A stretch of DNA of 64,000 nucleotides from Acinetobacter celticus (GCF_001707755.1 NZ_MBDL01000009.1:418013-482012); one strand, 5' to 3'. Numbered from the stretch's first letter, positions 50,522 to 61,356 are shown. Numbers and translations: made by a program. The notes: generated from the sequence alone by a model not told the origin.

Positions 50522-51385
50522 TTAGGCAACAGATTTGTTGATTTTATGAACAATTTCTAGCATATCAATTTGTTCAATATTGATATTAAAAACTGACTTA
50601 AGCGTAGTCTGATAATCATCAAGAGTAATAAGCTCTTTTTTAGTTGAACCTGATTTACTGTGTATTCTTAAGACATTATTATTTAATGATATTCTTTCAT
50701 TATTTTTGATAATTGAAAGCATTAAGTTTTGAGTAAATATAGACTTTGGTGAAGTAGAAATATACCAATTTGCAATAATCAGGTCAGACTCAGCGACCGC
50801 TTGCTCAGGATTAAAAGCATACACATTCACCCACACATCTTTCACATAGGCTTGCACCATAAATTTCATTTCTGTTAAAGCAAATTCGGGAATATCAGTA
50901 TCTTTCACATCAATCAAACGAAATTTTTCCAATGGTGTTTGTTGTATGGTATTGACTTCATTTAACGATAAAACTCCCGTTGGGGTCATTCCACCAAACC
51001 CAGGGTCATATAAATACAGAGTTTGATCAGTTTTAACAATTGTGACCAAATGAGTTCGCGTCGGTGTCATCTCGACCTTTATGTTCTGATAATAAACTCT
51101 TCCAAGTAAATTAAATGCTTCAAAACCCAGCTCGTTTAAAACATTTTTTGTCAACGTACTTTGTTCTAAACAATAGCCTTCACGCCCTTGATCTAAAAGT
51201 TTATCGGCAATAACTTGAATATCTAATGAAACGTCATCCCCTAAAAATGAAGCTAAATTTCCGAATGGGATATTTTGAATATGTAAGGCTAAAAGCTCTT
51301 TTAAGTTTTCTAAAGTCGGGGCAAACTCTCGATTAAATCCAATTTTTTTTAGATATCGTTGAGAAATTGATAGATTCAAAGCCAT
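50522..51385 (-). CDS. nat: Arylamine N-acetyltransferase
   Basis: A 287-residue protein of the NAT family. The catalytic triad is visible as Cys72 (GREGYCLEQS), His112 (TRTHLV) and Asp127 (YLYDPGFGG). The nucleophile region reads GREGYCLE instead of the usual RGGYC(F/Y)E, but the triad is complete. It transfers acetyl from acetyl-CoA to arylamines or hydrazines in the cytoplasm. The gene is convergent with the GTPase cluster, within the accessory insert. Confidence 0.88.
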   Translation of the reverse strand: MALNLSISQRYLKKIGFNREFAPTLENLKELLALHIQNIPFGNLASFLGDDVSLDIQVIADKLLDQGREGYCLEQSTLTKNVLNELGFEAFNLLGRVYYQNIKVEMTPTRTHLVTIVKTDQTLYLYDPGFGGMTPTGVLSLNEVNTIQQTPLEKFRLIDVKDTDIPEFALTEMKFMVQAYVKDVWVNVYAFNPEQAVAESDLIIANWYISTSPKSIFTQNLMLSIIKNNERISLNNNVLRIHSKSGSTKKELITLDDYQTTLKSVFNINIEQIDMLEIVHKINKSVA

Positions 51386-51502
51386 AGTCGTTACCCAATG
51401 AATAATTTTACATACTTTAATATCATATTTTTATAACCGCACTTTTAACAATCACTTTTATAAATAACTTTAAATTGATTGAACATCAAGTTCATGCGAA
51501 AT

Positions 51503-51532
51503 AAAAAAGCCAATCTTCCGACCAGCTTTTTT
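51503..51532 (-). terminator. Terminator after pepP
   Basis: AAAAAAGC / GCTTTTTT forms an 8-bp stem around a 14-nt loop, 34 bp past the pepP stop on the minus strand. Confidence 0.6.
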
Positions 51533-51566
51533 AATTTTTAGATTCTGAGGCAAAGTACAACAAAGA

Positions 51567-52895
51567 TTACTTCGACTGCGCCATCAAGGTTTCAATATCT
51601 TCTACAGATTTCACCACAGCAGCAGTTAACACACGTGGGCCATTTTTCGTTACAGCCACATCATCTTCAATACGAATACCAATACCGCGCCATTTTGTAT
51701 CGACAGTTTCATCATCTGGTGCAATGTACAGCCCTGGCTCAACCGTCACCACCATACCTTCTTCATAAGTACGCCAGTCACCCTCAACTTTATAGGAACC
51801 CACATCATGCACGTCCATACCTAACCAGTGCCCTGTTCCATGCATATAAAATTGGCGGAAACTTTCTTTCTGAATAATTTTTTCAAGATTGCCTTGCATT
51901 AGACCTAAATCGAGTAAGCCTTGAACCATAATACGGACTGCAACATGGTGTGGTTCTTTATAAGAATTTCCGACACGCACCGCATCAATTGCCGCAATCT
52001 GTGCTTTAAGAATGACCTCGTACAATGCTTTTTGTTCTGGGCTAAATTTGCCATTCACAGGAAAAGTACGCGTAATATCTGATGCATATAATTGATACTC
52101 GCAAGCAGCATCAATCAGTACTAAATCGCCATCTTTGAGTTCTTTGTCATTTTCTACATAATGCAAAATACAGCCGTTCGCACCGCCACCGACAATACTG
52201 TTATACGAAGGTACACAACCATTTTTGCCAAAGACATAATTCAGTTCAGCTTCCAACGCGTATTCCATCATGCCCGGTTTGACCATTTGCATAGCACGCG
52301 TATGGGCTTCTGCAGAAATATCCGATGCAATCTGCATCAGCTCTAATTCATCTGCAGATTTATGCAAACGTAGCTCATCAATAATTCGGTCTAGCTGAAT
52401 AACTTGCGCAGGAACAGATGCTCCTTTACGTGATTCGCCACTTGCAGTCGAAATCCATTTCGCGACACGTGCATCAAAATCAGCTTGCTGACCAATACGG
52501 TAGAACAATTTGTCTTTGTTCTGTAGCTTTTCCAAAATTTCGTCATCTAGCAAATCAATGGCATAGGCTTCATCTGCATCATAGTCATCGACAGCACCGT
52601 CTACACCTGCGCGATAACCATTCCAAATTTCCATTTCGCGGTCACGTTCACGGCAAAATAAACTATAGCTATAGCCTTCTTCTTCCGTGTCAAAGGTTTC
52701 AATCACCGCAACCGCTTCAGGTTCTGCAAAGCCTGTCAGATAGAAAAAACTGCTGTCCGAACGGAATTTATAGTCTGCATCACGGTTACGCATTGCAACT
52801 GGACTGGTCGCAATAATGGCAATACTGCGTAGCCCCATTTCTCCTGCAAGAATATCGCGGCGTTCTTGAAAGTCAGCTTGGATTAATTTTTTCAT
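51567..52895 (-). CDS. pepP: Xaa-Pro aminopeptidase (aminopeptidase P)
   Basis: A 442-residue protein, close to E. coli PepP (441). N-terminal AMP_N domain at about 1-135 (FQERRDILAGEMG...), then the M24 pita-bread domain with metal ligands in IDAACEYQLYASDITR, HGTGHWLGMDVHD, VEPGLY and GIRIEDDV. It removes N-terminal residues before proline. The start at 52895 matches homologues. It follows ygfB by 55 bp on the same strand. Confidence 0.96.
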   Translation of the reverse strand: MKKLIQADFQERRDILAGEMGLRSIAIIATSPVAMRNRDADYKFRSDSSFFYLTGFAEPEAVAVIETFDTEEEGYSYSLFCRERDREMEIWNGYRAGVDGAVDDYDADEAYAIDLLDDEILEKLQNKDKLFYRIGQQADFDARVAKWISTASGESRKGASVPAQVIQLDRIIDELRLHKSADELELMQIASDISAEAHTRAMQMVKPGMMEYALEAELNYVFGKNGCVPSYNSIVGGGANGCILHYVENDKELKDGDLVLIDAACEYQLYASDITRTFPVNGKFSPEQKALYEVILKAQIAAIDAVRVGNSYKEPHHVAVRIMVQGLLDLGLMQGNLEKIIQKESFRQFYMHGTGHWLGMDVHDVGSYKVEGDWRTYEEGMVVTVEPGLYIAPDDETVDTKWRGIGIRIEDDVAVTKNGPRVLTAAVVKSVEDIETLMAQSK

Positions 52896-52950
52896 CTGAA
52901 TACTTCTTATCACTCTTAAAATGTAAAAAATGGAATGGTTCTGCTCAAAA

Positions 52951-53568
52951 TTAACTTGGGCGGTGCGGTGTGAACATTTCTACAACACTATTTGTTTCAG
53001 CTGACTTCTTGCTCGAAAATAATTGCAAAAGCGGACTATCTGCAACTTCTATTTTCTGACGTCCCATCGACAAACTCACAGGAATTAGACGAACAAACTC
53101 ATAAAGTTCCTGATAACTTTCTTCACCTTCTTCGTCATCATCAGATTCATCAAACTCGACTGAAGCCACATCTTGAAGATGCTCAATCAGTTCTTTTTCT
53201 TCGCCACGTAAGTGACCCGAAGCCAGACCAAAGCCCAGAACAACGCCTGTGCACCAGTCTGCTAGGGCTCGTACACGTTCCGACAAACTGTGTTCATCGT
53301 CTGGAAGTAATGGCAAATAGTCCAATTCATCTTCAGATAAAGTATGCGCAATATCTTCCGTTTCACCTGCTAAAATTGCAATTGCTTCATCACTAATTTC
53401 CAACACTTCTAGTGTCGCTAAAATTTGTTTCCACTCTTCGCGGGTCGGTACAGTTGTTACACAAACAATACCCGTAAGTAAGCCATGTAGCTCGCTTGGG
53501 CTTGAAATCTCTTCGATTTCACGGAAATTGTTGTTCCATTCTGACCAACCTGAAATATCGTCTTGCAT
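52951..53568 (-). CDS. ygfB: YgfB/YecA family (UPF0149) protein
   Basis: A 205-residue helical, acidic protein with family motifs SELHGLLTGIVC near residue 26 and LADWCTGVVLGFGLASGHL near 108. E. coli YgfB is about 192 residues. It is conserved upstream of pepP and ubiH in gammaproteobacteria and divergent from zapA, as here. In Pseudomonas YgfB dampens AlpA-driven autolysis genes; otherwise the role is poorly known. The ATG at 53568 is preferred over a TTG at 53580. Confidence 0.92.
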   Translation of the reverse strand: MQDDISGWSEWNNNFREIEEISSPSELHGLLTGIVCVTTVPTREEWKQILATLEVLEISDEAIAILAGETEDIAHTLSEDELDYLPLLPDDEHSLSERVRALADWCTGVVLGFGLASGHLRGEEKELIEHLQDVASVEFDESDDDEEGEESYQELYEFVRLIPVSLSMGRQKIEVADSPLLQLFSSKKSAETNSVVEMFTPHRPS

Positions 53569-53632
53569 TCGTTTATCCAATCTCTATACTTCTTATATAT
53601 TACCTTTGTTTGCAATACTGTGCGACCACGAT

Positions 53633-54184
53633 ATGTTAGAAGAATTACAGCGACTGCAAGCGCACCTAAGCGTTTTAAAAACGAAACTTGCACATTATGA
53701 AAGTGAAAACTCATCACTTACAGAAGATAAAGATTCTGCAAGCGAACAGCATCATGCACAAATTGTGCACAAAAACGGCATTATCACGCAAAAACAAGAA
53801 GAAATTGAAACGCTGACAGAGCAATTAACTGAATCACGCTCTCAATTTCAACATTTAAATAATGATGCAACGTCTTTGGCAGACCGTTATAGTCGGCTAG
53901 AAAAAAGCTGTACCGATTTAAAAAATCGGTTTCAGGAGATTTTGGCAGAGCGGAATGAACTGCGTATCATTAAAGAAAAAATGCAAAATGAGCAACGTCA
54001 CGCACAGCAAGAAATTCAAGCGTTACAGCAAGAGCGTGAACGCCTATTGCAAAAGAATGAACATGCGAAAACCAAAGTTGAGGCTATTATTCAGCGTTTA
54101 GCAATTTTGGGCACCGCACAAGATCAACATGCACAAGAGATTCAACAACTGGCTCATCCAACTGATGCGAACGAGGAAGTTTAA
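53633..54184 (+). CDS. Coiled-coil protein upstream of zapA
   Basis: A 183-residue protein that is almost entirely coiled coil (heptads from residue 1, rich in Gln, Glu, Lys and Leu; LEELQRLQAHLSVLKTKLA start). A TIGR02449-like short coiled coil is usual at this place in Pseudomonas (about 70 residues); this is longer. No signal peptide. It starts 65 bp from the divergent ygfB and ends 2 bp before zapA, so a divisome role like ZapB is plausible but unproven. A longer start at 53528 would overlap ygfB and is rejected. Confidence 0.78.
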   Translation: MLEELQRLQAHLSVLKTKLAHYESENSSLTEDKDSASEQHHAQIVHKNGIITQKQEEIETLTEQLTESRSQFQHLNNDATSLADRYSRLEKSCTDLKNRFQEILAERNELRIIKEKMQNEQRHAQQEIQALQQERERLLQKNEHAKTKVEAIIQRLAILGTAQDQHAQEIQQLAHPTDANEEV

Positions 54185-54186
54185 AC

Positions 54187-54474
54187 ATGAGCGAACAAAT
54201 TGCTGTTGATTTAAAAGTCCTAGGTCATAACTTCCGTTTAGCCACGACGGCAAACCAACAATCCGAGCTGGAACGGGCTGCACAACTCTTAAATGATAAG
54301 TATGATGAGTTTCGTCGTAAAGCACCGCGTATGGAACCCAGCAAACTCATAATTATGATTGCGCTGGAGCTCATGCAGGAAGTGTTGAATATGAATAAAA
54401 GTTTGCAAGAATATGAACATTGTGAGCGCTTACTTCAAACAATTCTTGAAGAAGTTGAAGATCTTGCTGTATAA
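54187..54474 (+). CDS. zapA: Cell division protein ZapA
   Basis: A 95-residue protein with the ZapA pattern: VDLKVLGHNFRLATTANQQ, LERAAQLLNDKYDEFRRK, then a C-terminal coiled coil (MIALELMQEVLNMNK). ZapA cross-links FtsZ filaments at mid-cell. GAGGA lies 9 nt before the ATG. It starts 2 bp after the coiled-coil gene and is followed by 6S RNA, the standard gammaproteobacterial order. Confidence 0.94.
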   Translation: MSEQIAVDLKVLGHNFRLATTANQQSELERAAQLLNDKYDEFRRKAPRMEPSKLIIMIALELMQEVLNMNKSLQEYEHCERLLQTILEEVEDLAV

Positions 54475-54539
54475 GCAAGATTTTTTGCATAAAGCATAGC
54501 CACTTGAATACCCCTTTACAGTTATGTACAGCAAAGTAT

Positions 54540-54567
54540 TTGCCAAGTAGCTGTTATCCGTTATACT
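54540..54567 (+). promoter_or_regulatory. Sigma70 promoter of 6S RNA
   Basis: TTGCCA (54540-54545), 16-nt spacer, TATACT (54562-54567). The predicted start, near 54573, is where the 6S closing stem begins. Confidence 0.7.
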
Positions 54568-54572
54568 TGCTT

Positions 54573-54755
54573 TAACTCTGAAGTGTTCGCCAGCGGGTCT
54601 ATTCCCCTGCCGATACTAACACTTATGGATGTGTTCTGTATATTTAGAGTGTATGCCTGCCCTGTGTAGGTAACCCAGCAAGTGTACGTCACATCCACCT
54701 TGAACTCATCGGGTTCAGGGTAACGACACATGCAGCGGCATTTTCGGAGCTATTT
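54573..54755 (+). ncRNA. ssrS: 6S RNA
   Basis: About 183 nt directly after zapA. The 5' arm AACTCTGAAGTGTTCGCCAGCGGG pairs with the 3' arm GCAGCGGCATTTTCGGAGC to close the long stem. The conserved CACCTTGAAC followed by GGGTTCAGGGTAACGACAC is near the 3' end, as in E. coli ssrS. It mimics an open promoter and binds sigma70 RNA polymerase in stationary phase. Ends are approximate. The ygfA gene usually next to it is absent here. Confidence 0.9.
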
Positions 54756-55022
54756 TCTAATTCGTTAATCACAATTAAAATATAAAATTACTTCCTACAC
54801 CTCTCTGAATTTTTAATCTTCGTGGCTTATCAACTTTATTATATAAATGAATGCTAATATTTCATTCAATAAGCCTGTAGCCAAATCTCATCTACTTTGT
54901 GCACAACCATATACCCTTTTCTCGTCGTACTTCATATAACTTGAAATGTAGGGTACATGGATTGCTTAACATCAAATCTATTTTATTTTAAACCGTCAGT
55001 CAGCCGAGATGATCTAAATCTA

Positions 55023-56201
55023 TTATCGTTCTCTTAAGGCTTCTTGCACTTTGTTGAAAGGTTTAATTAAATAATCCAGAACTGTTTTATCACCAGTTTT
55101 AATGTCCACAGTTGCAACCATACCTGGGGTAATATTAAATTTTTTGCCTTGTTTATTTTCCAATTGATCTAAATTGGTTCGAATATAGACTCGATAATAA
55201 AACTGATCTTGCTTCACTTCATCACGCAAAGTATCGGGTGAAATGACGGTCACTTTTCCTTTTAAGCCACCATAAATAGAATAATCATATGCAGTAATTT
55301 TTACCAAAGCCTCTTGATCTGGACGAATAAATGCAATATCGCGTGGTGATATTCGCGCTTCGACAATCAATTGCTCATCCAAAGGAACAATGGTCATGAG
55401 TTTGCCATTTTGGGTAATAACACCACCCAAGGTCATTACATCTATTTCTTTAACAATGCCACGTACAGGTGATTTAAAGATCGTCCGACTTAAAGAATCT
55501 GACTTACCTTTCACAATTTGTGATTGAGTTTGAATATCAGTATTGGCTTTTGCCAATTCTTCACGTGCTTTCACCAAATATTGATTTTGTAAATCATTCA
55601 TTTGATTGCGTAAATCGGTTGCTTGGCGTTTTAAGCGCAATACCTCTACTTCACTGGCCGCGCCTTTAGCGACCAGAGGTTCTGTCATTTTTAATTCCTG
55701 ATCAACCAAAACAAGGGCTTGTTTTAAACCAGCCACTGAATCTTCTAAATTTGAGCGACGTGAGTTATATAATGCTGTTTCTGCTTCTACCAACGCCTCT
55801 TCTTTTAACACTTCTGCAGGAAATTTCAATGCAACGCCATTCACTTCTGCACGCAAACGCGCAGCTGTTGCTCTTGAAGCCACCAGTAAAGACGCGGACT
55901 CACCAACATTAGATTCAAATCGGGTCGGATCAAGCTGTGCAAGCACTTGACCTTGTTGCACAATTTGCCCTTCATGAACATTCAATTTAGTTAAAATACC
56001 ACCCTCTAGAGACTGAATGACTTGCTCTTTTGAGGATGGAACAACTTTACCCGTTCCTGTTGAAACCTCTTCAAGCTTAAACAACCAAGCCCAAGTCAAC
56101 AAAGCCAGCATTCCAAGACAAATGACCCAAATAAACAGACTTGCTTTAGGCAATTGTGGATCTGACCCATGCTGTTTTCCCTGTTTATTTTGCTGGTTCA
56201 T
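55023..56201 (-). CDS. Type I secretion membrane-fusion protein (HlyD/LapC family)
   Basis: A 392-residue protein with one N-terminal membrane helix (residues about 22-44, [21 protein letters not shown]), a lipoyl/barrel-sandwich domain ([37 protein letters not shown] near 62), a long periplasmic coiled coil (about 130-230) and the C-terminal HlyD beta-barrel ([18 protein letters not shown]). It bridges the inner ABC exporter and the TolC channel. It overlaps the ABC gene by 17 nt; last gene of the T1SS operon. Confidence 0.94.
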   Translation of the reverse strand: MNQQNKQGKQHGSDPQLPKASLFIWVICLGMLALLTWAWLFKLEEVSTGTGKVVPSSKEQVIQSLEGGILTKLNVHEGQIVQQGQVLAQLDPTRFESNVGESASLLVASRATAARLRAEVNGVALKFPAEVLKEEALVEAETALYNSRRSNLEDSVAGLKQALVLVDQELKMTEPLVAKGAASEVEVLRLKRQATDLRNQMNDLQNQYLVKAREELAKANTDIQTQSQIVKGKSDSLSRTIFKSPVRGIVKEIDVMTLGGVITQNGKLMTIVPLDEQLIVEARISPRDIAFIRPDQEALVKITAYDYSIYGGLKGKVTVISPDTLRDEVKQDQFYYRVYIRTNLDQLENKQGKKFNITPGMVATVDIKTGDKTVLDYLIKPFNKVQEALRER

Positions 56202-58323
56202 GCTTCTGTCCCTGATTCATTGTAGATTGCTTTAATATCTGTTCTTTTGGCCCATCCATCACGATTCTGCCATCATGAATCACAATAATTCTGTCCACCA
56301 ACTCCAATACCGCACGACGATGAGTGGCAATGACTAAGGTTTTTTGCCCCAACCAAACTTTTAGCTGTTCAATTAATTGTTTTTCAGACACATCATCTAT
56401 AGACGCTGTAGGTTCATCTAACAATAAAATATTCGGTTGACGAAGTAACAATCGCGCTAAAAGTAAAGCTTGTCTTTGACCGCCAGAAAAACCGACCCCA
56501 CCTTCTAAAATAAGATGATCTAACCCTTCTTTTTTATTTTGTACAAAGTTCAATGCCCCTGTCATTTGTAGCACATTTAAAAGATCTTGATCTGTCGCTA
56601 AGGGTGCACCTAATTTTAAATTTTCCCGCACGGAACCAAAAAACAGATGAGCATTTTGGTTCAGCAACCCCATATCACGCCGAACATCTGAAGGGTCAAT
56701 CAATCCCAGATCAATTCCATCTAATTTAATCTGACCTTGTACGGGTTCTTGCATGCCTGAAAGCAATTGTAATAGGGTCGATTTTCCTGCCCCATTACGC
56801 CCCAATATGGCAATTTTTTCACCCGTTTTAATTTCTAATTTTTGAATGGCCAGAGATGCTCGCTCATCATCTTCACCATATTTAAAAACCACATTATTCA
56901 GCTCATAATGCCCCAATACTGCAGGTCGATGGATCAGATGAGCATGTGGCGCCTGATCTACCGATCTTTTCATTAATTCATCAAGGCTACTTTTTGCCAC
57001 TTTTGCTTGCTGTAGTCGTCCCAATACACCCGAAATTTGTGCAATCGGCCCCAACATTCTGGATGATAAAATAGAACAAGCCACCAATGCACCTGTAGTC
57101 ATTTCACCCTTCATCACAGCAAAACAACCCACTAAAACTACAATAGCAAAAGTTAGCCCCTGAATTTTCTGTGTCCATGCCGTCATTACACCAACCAGTT
57201 TACGCTGACGCATTGAAACATCTGCCGACATTTCATTCATATGATTCCACTGATTTTGGAAGCGTGACTCTGCTCGTAATAATTTTATATCTTCAATACC
57301 CTGTACTGCTTCGACCAGTGTGGCATTACGAATTGCACCCTCTCGCATGCCTTCGGCAGCCAATTTAGCCAATGGTTTTTGAATAAGAATACCCGGAATA
57401 ATCATTAATGGCACCACCACCACCATGACCCAGAAAAGGTTGCCACCAATAAGCCAGAAAATCACCAAGAAGAAAATAAAAAATGGTAAATCTGCAATGG
57501 CTGAAATTGTGGTAGACGTCACCAATTCACGCACACCTTCCAATTCACGAATTTGTGAAATAAAAGTCCCTGTCGATTTTGAGCGCTCTTTATTTTTAAT
57601 TCGCAGAGCATGTCCAAAAACCCGATCTGAAATTTTTAAATCGGCACGTTTCCCAATAATATCTGACAAGTAAATACGTGCAACACGCAAACTAAATTCA
57701 AAAATAGCCGCAATTAACACACCACCTGCCAGCACCCATAAGGTTGGAATAGACTGAGCAGGTATCACGCGGTCATAGACATTCATGGAAAATAAAATCG
57801 TGGCCAAAGCCAGTATATTTGCCATCAATGACGCAACCATCACATCGATATAACGTTTCCAATCTTGTAAAACAATCGACCAGAACCAGCTAGGTTCATA
57901 AGGTTTGACATATTCATCAATTCGAACATCTGGAATTGACTTTTCAGGGCGTAAAATATAAATATTTTCAGTATGTTGTTTTAAGGTTTCGACGGTTAAA
58001 ACCTGAGACAATCCCTGATCACCGCTCAATTGAATACTGGCATTACCATCTGCATCAAGCTTGTCTACTACCCCAACTTGACCATTTTTCATTTCAATAA
58101 TGATCGGTAAACGCCAAGGATTCAGCACATCTTCACTAAAACTGATTTTTCTCAGGCTGAGTCCGATTTGGCGGCATACTGTAGCCAGCACCTCATCGAC
58201 CGTCTGGTTCGGGTTCCAGTCCAAATGTAAGCGTAGACTCTCTTCTGAGGGTTCAATACGATAATGTTTTGCGATAGTAAGTACAGCATGAAGCCATGGT
58301 TGATAGTTAATTGTATTGCTCAT
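56185..58323 (-). CDS. Type I secretion ABC exporter (LapB-like)
   Basis: A 712-residue half-exporter with an N-terminal C39-like domain lacking the catalytic cysteine (residues about 1-130, with TIAKHY where the Cys would be), a six-helix membrane domain (about 155-430), and an ABC ATPase with Walker [12 protein letters not shown], signature [12 protein letters not shown] and Walker [12 protein letters not shown]. The degenerate peptidase is typical of exporters for RTX/large adhesins. It overlaps the TolC-like gene by 4 nt (ATGA). The expected cargo is the adhesin at 61.4-64 kb. Confidence 0.94.
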   Translation of the reverse strand: MSNTINYQPWLHAVLTIAKHYRIEPSEESLRLHLDWNPNQTVDEVLATVCRQIGLSLRKISFSEDVLNPWRLPIIIEMKNGQVGVVDKLDADGNASIQLSGDQGLSQVLTVETLKQHTENIYILRPEKSIPDVRIDEYVKPYEPSWFWSIVLQDWKRYIDVMVASLMANILALATILFSMNVYDRVIPAQSIPTLWVLAGGVLIAAIFEFSLRVARIYLSDIIGKRADLKISDRVFGHALRIKNKERSKSTGTFISQIRELEGVRELVTSTTISAIADLPFFIFFLVIFWLIGGNLFWVMVVVVPLMIIPGILIQKPLAKLAAEGMREGAIRNATLVEAVQGIEDIKLLRAESRFQNQWNHMNEMSADVSMRQRKLVGVMTAWTQKIQGLTFAIVVLVGCFAVMKGEMTTGALVACSILSSRMLGPIAQISGVLGRLQQAKVAKSSLDELMKRSVDQAPHAHLIHRPAVLGHYELNNVVFKYGEDDERASLAIQKLEIKTGEKIAILGRNGAGKSTLLQLLSGMQEPVQGQIKLDGIDLGLIDPSDVRRDMGLLNQNAHLFFGSVRENLKLGAPLATDQDLLNVLQMTGALNFVQNKKEGLDHLILEGGVGFSGGQRQALLLARLLLRQPNILLLDEPTASIDDVSEKQLIEQLKVWLGQKTLVIATHRRAVLELVDRIIVIHDGRIVMDGPKEQILKQSTMNQGQKHEPAK

Positions 58324-59834
58324 GGCCCGACCTCAATCCCTTGAATAGAGACATTATTTAACTGATAGAAATCTCTAGAACGCCCCGTGACATAAATATA
58401 TTCAATTAAGCCTGCATAAATGTCATATCGCGCGTTTTCTATTTCTTGCGCCACACTATGAATAGCTTGTTCAGAATTCAATAAATCAACCACCGTTCGT
58501 GTTCCTAATTTATATTGTTCTTGATAAAGCTCTTTGGTTCGTGCCGTGGTTTCTCTTCTTGCACCTAAAACTTCCATTTGCTTTTGTTTATTTCCAACTT
58601 GCTCACGAAGTAAACCAACCTGATCTGTCACATCACGATAAACCACATTAACTTGTGCTTTGGCCGCGTCTTCTGCATAACTTGCAGCACGTAGCCTTGA
58701 GCGGATAGCTCCCCCTTGAAAAAAGTTACTATTCGCTTCAAGCATCACAGAGCTATATAAACCGTCATCTTCATTGTTATTTGGGTTTTTACCATTGAGT
58801 GCTTGGTTTAAGCTTCCCTTAACCTGAATGGTCGGATACGTGGTTAATTTCGCTTGCTCTTTTTGTGACTTTGCAATTTCAACTCCTGCTTGAGCGGCCA
58901 TCATTTGTGGGATACGTTTAAATTCAGGTTCTTGATATAAACCTGCATTACGCACAATATAATCGGGGATATTAAATTGGGCAGCCGTCACATCATAGCC
59001 AAGTAAAGTACGTAATTTTTGCTGATACTGTTTAAGTGCGGCCTCTTGCGTAAGTTTATTTGACTCAGCCGCTTCTAAATTAGACTGGGCCTGAATAGGA
59101 TCTGCCTGACTACTAATTCCTGCACGCGCTCGCAAATTTGCAATCTCGGCAATTCTTGCAATACCTTGAACTTGCTGCTCTGCAATTTTAACAACTTCTT
59201 GATAACGGTTAATATTTACAATGGCATTAACTGTTTGAAACGCAATATTATCTATACTTGTGAGCAGCATTGCCTGTTTTTCTAGAAATTTGGCTTCTTC
59301 TGTATGAACTGAGTTTTTTACCTTGCCAAAGTCATACACCATTTGTGTCGCGGACAAGGTATAAAGTTGCCGACCTCGCTCACCTGTTGTTAAATCTGCC
59401 GTGCTTAAACCACCTGAAATTTGTGGATAATATTGCGCCTTAGCCGTATCAATATTGGCGTTTTGGCCTGCCATACTCGCAATACTTTGAGAGATATCTG
59501 GATGTTGCTGTAAAGCTTGGTGAATTGCGTCAATTAATGACACTTCTTTTTGTTGAGTACTCCGACTTAATAGCGGTATTTTTTTTGAACCCACTGGTCT
59601 TATTGTTGAATGTGTTACCACAGGTAAAACTTCACGCTCTTGTGGTAAATCTAGCTGAAAACTGTTTAGAGTCTGAATACTAATTTTATTCGGACTACTT
59701 TGTTGTGGACTAAAAATTTGACTTACTTCTTTTCGAGCTGAATTTAAATAGTCTTGGAACGTCGTTGCTTGTACTTGCCCAAAAGGGAAAGACAAAACAA
59801 AAACCAACCCTAATTTTGATTTAATAATATTCAT
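58320..59834 (-). CDS. TolC-family outer-membrane channel of the T1SS
   Basis: A 504-residue protein with signal peptide ([16 protein letters not shown]) and two outer-membrane efflux protein repeats ([16 protein letters not shown] near residue 100, [11 protein letters not shown] near 270, and [15 protein letters not shown] near 440). The N-terminal 90 residues before the first repeat are an extension. It forms the outer-membrane exit of the T1SS. First gene of a three-gene operon with overlapping downstream starts. Confidence 0.93.
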   Translation of the reverse strand: MNIIKSKLGLVFVLSFPFGQVQATTFQDYLNSARKEVSQIFSPQQSSPNKISIQTLNSFQLDLPQEREVLPVVTHSTIRPVGSKKIPLLSRSTQQKEVSLIDAIHQALQQHPDISQSIASMAGQNANIDTAKAQYYPQISGGLSTADLTTGERGRQLYTLSATQMVYDFGKVKNSVHTEEAKFLEKQAMLLTSIDNIAFQTVNAIVNINRYQEVVKIAEQQVQGIARIAEIANLRARAGISSQADPIQAQSNLEAAESNKLTQEAALKQYQQKLRTLLGYDVTAAQFNIPDYIVRNAGLYQEPEFKRIPQMMAAQAGVEIAKSQKEQAKLTTYPTIQVKGSLNQALNGKNPNNNEDDGLYSSVMLEANSNFFQGGAIRSRLRAASYAEDAAKAQVNVVYRDVTDQVGLLREQVGNKQKQMEVLGARRETTARTKELYQEQYKLGTRTVVDLLNSEQAIHSVAQEIENARYDIYAGLIEYIYVTGRSRDFYQLNNVSIQGIEVGP

Positions 59835-60236
59835 TTTAAAATCTATTTAAATCCATATTTTTCAGATATTAATAACAATTAAGTTCATATTAAATTAAAT
59901 ACAATCTTATTTTTTTAAAGCAATTTCCTTTTAAGTTAACTATCACTACATTAGTCTAAACTTCCTTAAATATCCCAAATAAAGATTTAATTATTAAGTT
60001 TTATTGAGTCGCTGTATCTAACAACTTCTCTTCCCTTTTGATTCCGAATACTATCGAGCCTTGGGGCTTATACCAAATAATGATATTTCCTCAGTTAATC
60101 AAAGCTTCGTTATAAGTATACCCATTCATAGTATTGAAATTTTTATACGAAGGTCTATTCATTTGTAATGATCTTACAAAATAAACCTTAAATGATAAAT
60201 TTGTGCAACCAAGTCCTTTAAGCATTTCCTTATATT
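59835..60236. other. T1SS upstream region
   Basis: About 400 bp of AT-rich DNA between the TolC-like start and the glycosyltransferase stop. No gene was seen. It must hold the T1SS promoter, but no consensus pair could be chosen with confidence. Confidence 0.5.
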
Positions 60237-61322
60237 TCATATATAAAGTTTCTCATTTTCCAATATTCGTTTTTGTTGTAATTTCGGATATTTTTGTTCT
60301 TCCAATAGCTTTTGAATCGCAACTTTTCCTTCAGCCTTATACGCTTTACAATAGGTAGCAGAAACTGATAATTCATCTAAAGCTCGCCATTCATATACAC
60401 TGGAGTCAACAAACAACCCCTCTACAGGTATTGAAATTTTTATAGCTTGTATTGCAAAATAACAAGATAAATCAAAGTCTTTTTTGCTTCGATAATAACG
60501 AGCTAATTCATATAGTGGCTCAGCCCTTTGCTGATCTGCGACCCAGCTTTGTAAATATTCTTTATAAACAATAACTTCTGCTAAACCTAAGCGATCTGCC
60601 ATCTGCGCCGCCCTAAACTGTGCAACCCAACGCTCTTCTTCCCATCCTCCTGCCGATGCTCGCTTTAAATAAAATTCTCGGCTTTTCTCTAACATGCCTG
60701 CATCACGGTAACTTTGTGCAAGATAAAAAACATAACGCAAATTATCAGGCTCATCCTTAAGGCCTTGCTCAAGTAAAGCAATATCTTTTAAATAAGTATC
60801 TTTATTTTGTGCTCTTGCGCCATCATGCTGAACAAAAATATTTAGTCCTGTCAAAGTATGCCAGCGATGTGGTTGTTTTGAATGAAGGTATTCGTGTAAC
60901 ACACCTTCCCATGTCCATACTAAATTCGTTGAAATCATGGCATTACGTCGATAACGTAACCCACCATAAATCACTGGAAAGTAATACGCATTTTCTGTTA
61001 AAGAAGGCAGTATAAAATTTTCAGTGGCCTGTAACTGTTCATCAGCATCAATAAACAAAAGATAATCTGCATGTGGCAAATCATCTAAAACCGCTAACTG
61101 CAATGCTTCAGTCCGATTAAAACCAAAATTTTTCCATGGGCGCTCATGTAATATACCAGGAGAATTTTTTAAATATTCCCGAATAATATCCTGAGTCCCA
61201 TCTGTTGATCCAGTATCAACAATACACCATGAATCTATCCAAGGCTTAACAGATGCTAAACATCTTAAGATGACGTGCGCCTCATTTTTCACAATCATAT
61301 TAAGGCGAATATGTTTTTTCAT
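60237..61322 (-). CDS. Glycosyltransferase family 2 with C-terminal TPR-like helices
   Basis: A 361-residue cytoplasmic protein. The GT2/GT-A domain covers about 1-200: NMIVKNEAHVILRCLAS, IVDTGSTDGTQDII near 37, and the metal-binding DADEQ near 90. It is followed by helical TPR-like repeats (LEQGLKDEPDNLRYVFYLAQSYRDAGM near 185; REFYLKRASAGGW). The SPBc2/SunS-like glycosyltransferases have this layout. It lies between the adhesin gene and its T1SS on the same strand, which suggests that it modifies the adhesin. The ATG at 61322 is preferred; a GTG at 61331 is possible. No acceptor is proven. Confidence 0.8.
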   Translation of the reverse strand: MKKHIRLNMIVKNEAHVILRCLASVKPWIDSWCIVDTGSTDGTQDIIREYLKNSPGILHERPWKNFGFNRTEALQLAVLDDLPHADYLLFIDADEQLQATENFILPSLTENAYYFPVIYGGLRYRRNAMISTNLVWTWEGVLHEYLHSKQPHRWHTLTGLNIFVQHDGARAQNKDTYLKDIALLEQGLKDEPDNLRYVFYLAQSYRDAGMLEKSREFYLKRASAGGWEEERWVAQFRAAQMADRLGLAEVIVYKEYLQSWVADQQRAEPLYELARYYRSKKDFDLSCYFAIQAIKISIPVEGLFVDSSVYEWRALDELSVSATYCKAYKAEGKVAIQKLLEEQKYPKLQQKRILENEKLYI

Positions 61323-61356
61323 TTTGCTCACAACTCAAATGACTATTTATCTAATA

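Noticed and set aside
53528..53632. Upstream extension of the coiled-coil protein
   Set aside because: It would overlap the ygfB start, has no coiled-coil pattern and no homologous start; the ATG at 53633 is better.
54756..55022. ygfA (5-formyltetrahydrofolate cyclo-ligase) expected after 6S RNA
   Set aside because: No frame with that protein's motifs was found before the T1SS genes; the usual neighbour is absent here.
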